64,000 bases of DNA from UBA11051 sp964390495 (GTDB lineage Bacteria; Armatimonadota; Zipacnadia; Zipacnadales; UBA11051). The position numbers and the translations under genes are program-made. The notes beneath the pieces are model-generated. The model did not search any database and was not told the origin of the DNA. It was given only the letters and a program-made list of their open reading frames with translations. The stretch is from positions 1-64,000 of the forward strand of contig CAYMIN010000018.1 in assembly GCA_964390495.1 (NCBI GenBank). The letters are read 5' to 3'. Each line of letters begins with the position of its first letter. Position 1 is the stretch's first letter. Of the stretch, positions 60,081 through 64,000 are shown piece by piece.

Positions 60081-63000
60081 ATGAGATCGTTGCTGACCTG
60101 GATGGTATTGCTGGGCGTGGCCTCAGTTCCGGCCTGGGCCGCGTTCGAGCGGAATTATTACACCGAGGAGAAGCTGGAGACCATGCAACGCAACCTGGAG
60201 CAGTATGAGTGGGCCAGAGGTCAGCGCGATGCGGCGCTGGCCGGTGCCGACCGCTGGGCCAAGTACGATGATGAGCGGCTCTTGACGCTGGTAGTGCCAC
60301 CGCAGGTGCCGCGCGGCTATCAGGTGCACAATTTCGGCTGCCCGGTGCACGGCATCAAGGTCCACGAGAAGGGCCTCTACAGGTGGACCATTGACTTCGA
60401 CAACCCCTGGAAGGTCACATGCCCGGTCGGCGGCGAGGAATATCCCTCCAACGATTTCGGGGCGTTTCTGGCCTCGGGCATGAAGGACCGGTCGCTGCTT
60501 TTCAACGCCGAGCATCCCGACCCCAACGACCCCCTGCATACCCAGTATGTGGATGACGGCTGGGGCTGGAACAAGGCGGGTGATGAGACCAACTACTGGT
60601 TTGTCGCCTATTACGCGCACTGGAGCATGAGCAGTTTTACCATGCCCGCCATCGCCAGCCTCGGCCAGGCGGCGCTGGTCGCTCCCGATCCCGAGCAGGC
60701 CAAGCTCTACGCCCACAAGTGCGCCCTGCTGCTGTGGCGGCTGGCCGAGTACTACCCCGACTACGAGTACAAGAGCCAGTCCCGCGAGGCTAAAGAACAT
60801 AATCCCAATTACGACGGCAAATGGACTAACATGATCTGGGAGGTCAGGACGCCTAACGTCTGCGCCCCGGCCTATGATGCGATTCGGCCCTTCCTGCCCG
60901 GTGATGAGGAGCTGCAGAAGAGGGCCGGCATGACCGCCGAGAAGCTGGATGCCACCATTCGCGAGCGGCTGCTGATGGAGTGCGCCCGCCTCATCACCGA
61001 CGGCACCCATCGCATTGCCGGTAACTACGGCAGCCATCAGAAATCGCTGTTGCTGTTGGCCGCGGTACTCGGTGAGGAGGCCCAGGACCCCACGCGCGAG
61101 CAGATGATCGAGTATATCGTTGAGAATCCCAAGCCGGCCAGCGGGCAGGATATCGGCCTGCGGGACGCCTTGGTGAATCTGGTCTATCGTGACGGCATGC
61201 CGCAGGAATCGATCGGCTACAACCGTGGCTGGGTCAACAGCTTGACAACAATAGCTGCCTCGCTCGCAGAGGCGGGCCTGGGCACCAACTTCTTCGAGAA
61301 TCCTCGCTTCCAGAAGCTGCTCACATGGCAGTTTGATGTGATGATCGCCGGCAAGTTCGTCCCGCCGCTGGGGGACACCGGCAACATGTTCGCCAGCGGC
61401 GGCCCGCTTAGTGCCAGTATTGCGGCCCGCGCGATTCCCTACTACCAGGAACCACGCATCGCTCAGGTGATGCGCGCCAACCCCGGCGCCGGCCGCGAGC
61501 TGTTGGAGAAGCCGCTTGACGAGATCGTCGCCGAGCTCCCGCAGACCCCCGACATACCCCTGGGCACAGAATCATTCCACTTCCCCGCCTACGGTCTGGC
61601 GTATCTGCAGAGTGGCGGCGCCGACAGTCTCACCTCCAGCGCCCTGTTCTACGGCAACTACCCCTCGCACCGCCATGCCGACCAGCTCAACATGCTGCTT
61701 TTCTCCCAGGACAACGCCCTGCTCACCGACATCGGCTATCCCGAACAGACCGACTCGCGCAACCACAAGCGCTATGCCTTCTTCGCCAACACGGTGGCGC
61801 ACAACACCGTGGTAGTCAACGCCGGCATGCAGACCCGCGGCCCCGGCATACTCTACGCCTACCAGCCGACCGGCTTTGCCCAGCTAGTGGACGCCTCCTG
61901 CGAGGGCGCTTACTCCAGTACGGTCAGCCTCTACCGCCGCGCCAACATGCTGGTGGAGCTGTCGCCCACGCACAGCTATCTGTTTGATGTCTTCTACGTG
62001 CGCGGCGGCAACCAGCACGATTACGTGGCTCTGGGGGCGCCCGCCGAGACCTCCTGCAACCCGCCGCTGGGGCCGGTTCAGGAGCAGGGCACTCTGGCCG
62101 GCGAGGAGGTGCCCTACGAGCACTTCTACGATGACGAGAGGTATGCCGCCAAGCCGTTGGGCTCGATGGCCTACGGCGGCTACCGGGGCAGCGGCTTCCA
62201 GTACCTCTTCAACGTCCGCCGCGCGCCGCTGACGGGCCAGGCCATCTTCGAGTGGCGGCTCAAGGAGCCTGGCGAGGGCCAGACCCAGTACCCCTGGGAG
62301 GGCATCGGCTTGCGCGCGCACTTAATCGGCAGCGACGAAGAGATCATCGCCGCCGACAGCAAGCCGCAGAAGTACCAGTACCTGCCTGACACCATCCAGT
62401 TCATGCTGCGCCGCCGCACCGGCGAGGACCTCGCCAGCAACTTCGTCACCGTCTATGAGCCATACACCGACACCAGCTTCATTAGCCGCGTCTCACCGGT
62501 AACCCTCGAGCCGGATGACGGGCAGGCGGTTGCCGCGCGCATCGAGCTGGCTGATGGTACCACTCACTACGTCTTTCACGCGCTGGCGGCAGAGCAGCCT
62601 TATGTCCTAGACGGCAAGGTCAAGGTCACGGGCCAGGCCGCTTGCCTCGCTCTGGACGCCGAGGACAAGCCGCTGAAGGCGATGCTGCTCAACGGTACCC
62701 AGCTCTCCATAGGCGATTTTGCGCTGGCAAGCGCGGGCCAGCAGCGCACCAGGATAGTGGCGGTGGACTATGAGGGTGGTGTCGTTGAGATCGCCGATCC
62801 GCTGCTCACCGACCTGTTTTTGCCCGGCCAGGTTGCCATCGTCGCCCCTGAAGGCTTCGCCGATTGCCTGACTATGCAGAGTGTGATAGATGCGACACAT
62901 TTCTCCATCGGGGACGAGGACTTGCGGGTCGCAGGCGGTCCGGTCAATGAGGTCTTACCGGACCAGAACCGGATCGTCACCAGCGTCTCGACACCTCATA

Positions 63001-63221
63001 CCGAAGTCGGCATGACGGTACTCAACAGCCTGCTGCAGCCGCAGGGTCGTCTTGCCGCCGGCGACAGGATTACCATTGACCGTGGCGACATGGGGCCGTT
63101 GGCTGCTGAAAGCTTCCCGGAGGGCCAGGGCGGATCGCACCCGCGCTTCTGGGTGGTCATGGCCGGGCCCGGGGATGAACTGTTGATACCGAGCTTGGTG
63201 GAGTTCACCAGGAAGCAATAG
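60081..63221 (+). CDS. Secreted heparinase II/III-family protein
   Basis: A 1046-residue protein. I start at ATG 60081, with GAGGAG 9 nt upstream and a signal peptide immediately after (MRSLLTWMVLLGVASVPAWA). The N-terminal helical toroid (about 40-480) has CPVH and then CPVGGEEYPSNDF, a relative of the Cys/His cluster of the three giant paralogues. The heparinase II/III sandwich (about 510-800) has YPSHRHADQLNMLLF and HNTVVVNAGM, the standard catalytic signatures. A C-terminal sandwich ends the protein. It is a probable polysaccharide lyase of the PL12/PL21-like superfamily, more canonical than its larger neighbours, and completes the degradation locus. Confidence 0.88.
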   Translation: MRSLLTWMVLLGVASVPAWAAFERNYYTEEKLETMQRNLEQYEWARGQRDAALAGADRWAKYDDERLLTLVVPPQVPRGYQVHNFGCPVHGIKVHEKGLYRWTIDFDNPWKVTCPVGGEEYPSNDFGAFLASGMKDRSLLFNAEHPDPNDPLHTQYVDDGWGWNKAGDETNYWFVAYYAHWSMSSFTMPAIASLGQAALVAPDPEQAKLYAHKCALLLWRLAEYYPDYEYKSQSREAKEHNPNYDGKWTNMIWEVRTPNVCAPAYDAIRPFLPGDEELQKRAGMTAEKLDATIRERLLMECARLITDGTHRIAGNYGSHQKSLLLLAAVLGEEAQDPTREQMIEYIVENPKPASGQDIGLRDALVNLVYRDGMPQESIGYNRGWVNSLTTIAASLAEAGLGTNFFENPRFQKLLTWQFDVMIAGKFVPPLGDTGNMFASGGPLSASIAARAIPYYQEPRIAQVMRANPGAGRELLEKPLDEIVAELPQTPDIPLGTESFHFPAYGLAYLQSGGADSLTSSALFYGNYPSHRHADQLNMLLFSQDNALLTDIGYPEQTDSRNHKRYAFFANTVAHNTVVVNAGMQTRGPGILYAYQPTGFAQLVDASCEGAYSSTVSLYRRANMLVELSPTHSYLFDVFYVRGGNQHDYVALGAPAETSCNPPLGPVQEQGTLAGEEVPYEHFYDDERYAAKPLGSMAYGGYRGSGFQYLFNVRRAPLTGQAIFEWRLKEPGEGQTQYPWEGIGLRAHLIGSDEEIIAADSKPQKYQYLPDTIQFMLRRRTGEDLASNFVTVYEPYTDTSFISRVSPVTLEPDDGQAVAARIELADGTTHYVFHALAAEQPYVLDGKVKVTGQAACLALDAEDKPLKAMLLNGTQLSIGDFALASAGQQRTRIVAVDYEGGVVEIADPLLTDLFLPGQVAIVAPEGFADCLTMQSVIDATHFSIGDEDLRVAGGPVNEVLPDQNRIVTSVSTPHTEVGMTVLNSLLQPQGRLAAGDRITIDRGDMGPLAAESFPEGQGGSHPRFWVVMAGPGDELLIPSLVEFTRKQ

Positions 63222-63317
63222 GCCCCGGCCTTGGCGCTCAACTTGGGGAAGGGCACTGGCACCCAGGCTATAGCATCGGGCTGACAGGCGGCTGTCCACG
63301 GAAGTACCGGCACGCGG

Positions 63318-64000
63318 TTATCTGCGGCAACCGGCGGCGAGGTCTGATACCGTTGTCCGTACCGCCTCGAGACGGGCTGCGCGGCTCCCCTGCTGGGCAA
63401 TCGCCCCGACAACCGCACTGCCGACGATCGCCCCATCCGCAACCGCACAGACCGAAGCCACCTGCTCGGCGTTGCTGATGCCAAAACCCACCGCGACCGG
63501 AATGTCGGTATGGCGCTTGACGCGGGCCACCAACTCCGGCAGGCCGGGTGGCAGGCTCTCGCGCACTCCGGTCACGCCCTGCCGCGAGAGAATATAGACG
63601 AAGCCGGTCGTCAGCTCGATGATCTCCGCGAACCGCTCCTCCGGGGTCGTAGGGGCAAGCAGAAAGACCGTAGCCAACTCACTGTCCGCCGCAGCGGCGC
63701 ACCACGGCCCGCTTTCGGCCGGCGGCATGTCGGCCATCAGCACGCCGCTGACGCCGGCAGCCACAGCATCAGCCGCGAATTGCTCCGGACCATAGGCCAG
63801 AATCGGGTTGTAGCAGGTCATTATCACCAGCGGCGCGGCGACCTGAGGACTGACCTCGCCCACCATCGCCAGCAGCCGCTTGACGGTCGCGCCGCCGGCC
63901 AAGGCCTGCTCGCCGGCCGCCTGGATCGTGGGGCCGTCGGCGATCGGGTCGCTGAAGGGAATCCCTACCTCGATGATGTCAGCGCCCGACTCGGCCGCCG
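63318..64000 (-). CDS. trpA: Tryptophan synthase alpha chain (5' end outside window)
   Basis: The minus-strand frame continues beyond the window edge; about 227 codons are visible, so roughly 30-40 N-terminal residues are missing. The edge encodes GADIIEVGIPFSDPIADGPTIQ, which has the catalytic Glu (IIEVG) and Asp (SDPIADGP). Further on are CYNPILAYG, GVLMADMPP, VYILSRQGVTG and VGFGISNAEQV, the phosphate-binding loop region. It cleaves indole-3-glycerol phosphate and passes indole to TrpB. It is convergent with the lyase locus; trpB would be expected upstream, outside the window. Confidence 0.96.
   Translation of the reverse strand, partial: AAESGADIIEVGIPFSDPIADGPTIQAAGEQALAGGATVKRLLAMVGEVSPQVAAPLVIMTCYNPILAYGPEQFAADAVAAGVSGVLMADMPPAESGPWCAAAADSELATVFLLAPTTPEERFAEIIELTTGFVYILSRQGVTGVRESLPPGLPELVARVKRHTDIPVAVGFGISNAEQVASVCAVADGAIVGSAVVGAIAQQGSRAARLEAVRTTVSDLAAGCRR

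Overview
The window is GC-rich bacterial DNA (roughly 60-65 % G+C by eye). Genes use good Shine-Dalgarno sites and several TTG or GTG starts. The gene mix points to an uncultivated, polysaccharide-degrading bacterium near Armatimonadota, with Planctomycetota/Hydrogenedentota-like groups as the alternative. The clues are a copper-amine-oxidase-type stalk domain protein, a GH57 branching enzyme, a DUF6785/6784-type membrane protein, very large secreted heparinase-like proteins and many short palindromic repeats. No rRNA, phage, IS or CRISPR was seen. The placement is an inference from gene content, not from a marker gene.

Layout. 1-4613: end of a tRNA-Ala(GGC) gene with its terminator, a secreted membrane-anchored protein, a PilU-like and a PilT-like ATPase, and a membrane protein with an eight-cysteine loop. 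4684-9428: a divergent RtcB-family protein (minus), a stand-alone LON-domain protein, an unknown protein behind a consensus promoter and long leader, a UspA plus phosphotransferase pair (minus), and a one-cluster ferredoxin. 9508-15829 (minus): a compact glycogen operon, Nudix > debranching enzyme > GH15 > GH57 branching enzyme. 16168-26837: an amidohydrolase-2 pair of which one has lost its metal ligands, a flavin-reductase-like protein, a small anchored protein, a LamG/TIM-barrel secreted protein, a stalk-domain protein, a membrane-anchored S9-type hydrolase and an HtrA protease. 27088-33039 (minus): mutL, a small membrane protein, ribD, ribE, ribBA, ribH. 33225-37182 (plus): a NanA/DapA-type lyase, two tandem isochorismatase-like proteins and a class II photolyase. 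37299-43424 (minus): a sialidase-like protein, a DUF6785-type membrane protein, a 56-residue membrane peptide, a sodium:solute symporter and a Gfo/Idh/MocA oxidoreductase. 43590-46077 (minus): aroC and aroA. 46218-63221 (plus): a 17-kb degradative locus with three secreted ~1330-residue heparinase-like paralogues, a sulfatase, and a fourth heparinase II/III-type protein. 63318-end (minus): trpA, cut by the window edge.

How they work together. The last block looks like a locus for breaking down a sulfated or uronate-rich polysaccharide. The block at 33-43 kb looks like uptake and catabolism of acidic or amino sugars. The glycogen operon handles storage. Housekeeping biosynthesis (riboflavin, chorismate, tryptophan) lies between. 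Points most worth checking: the three giant lyase-like paralogues, an in-frame palindromic repeat inside the third one, the metal-ligand-less amidohydrolase, the divergent RtcB, the degenerate RibB half of RibBA, and the 56-residue peptide coupled to the symporter.
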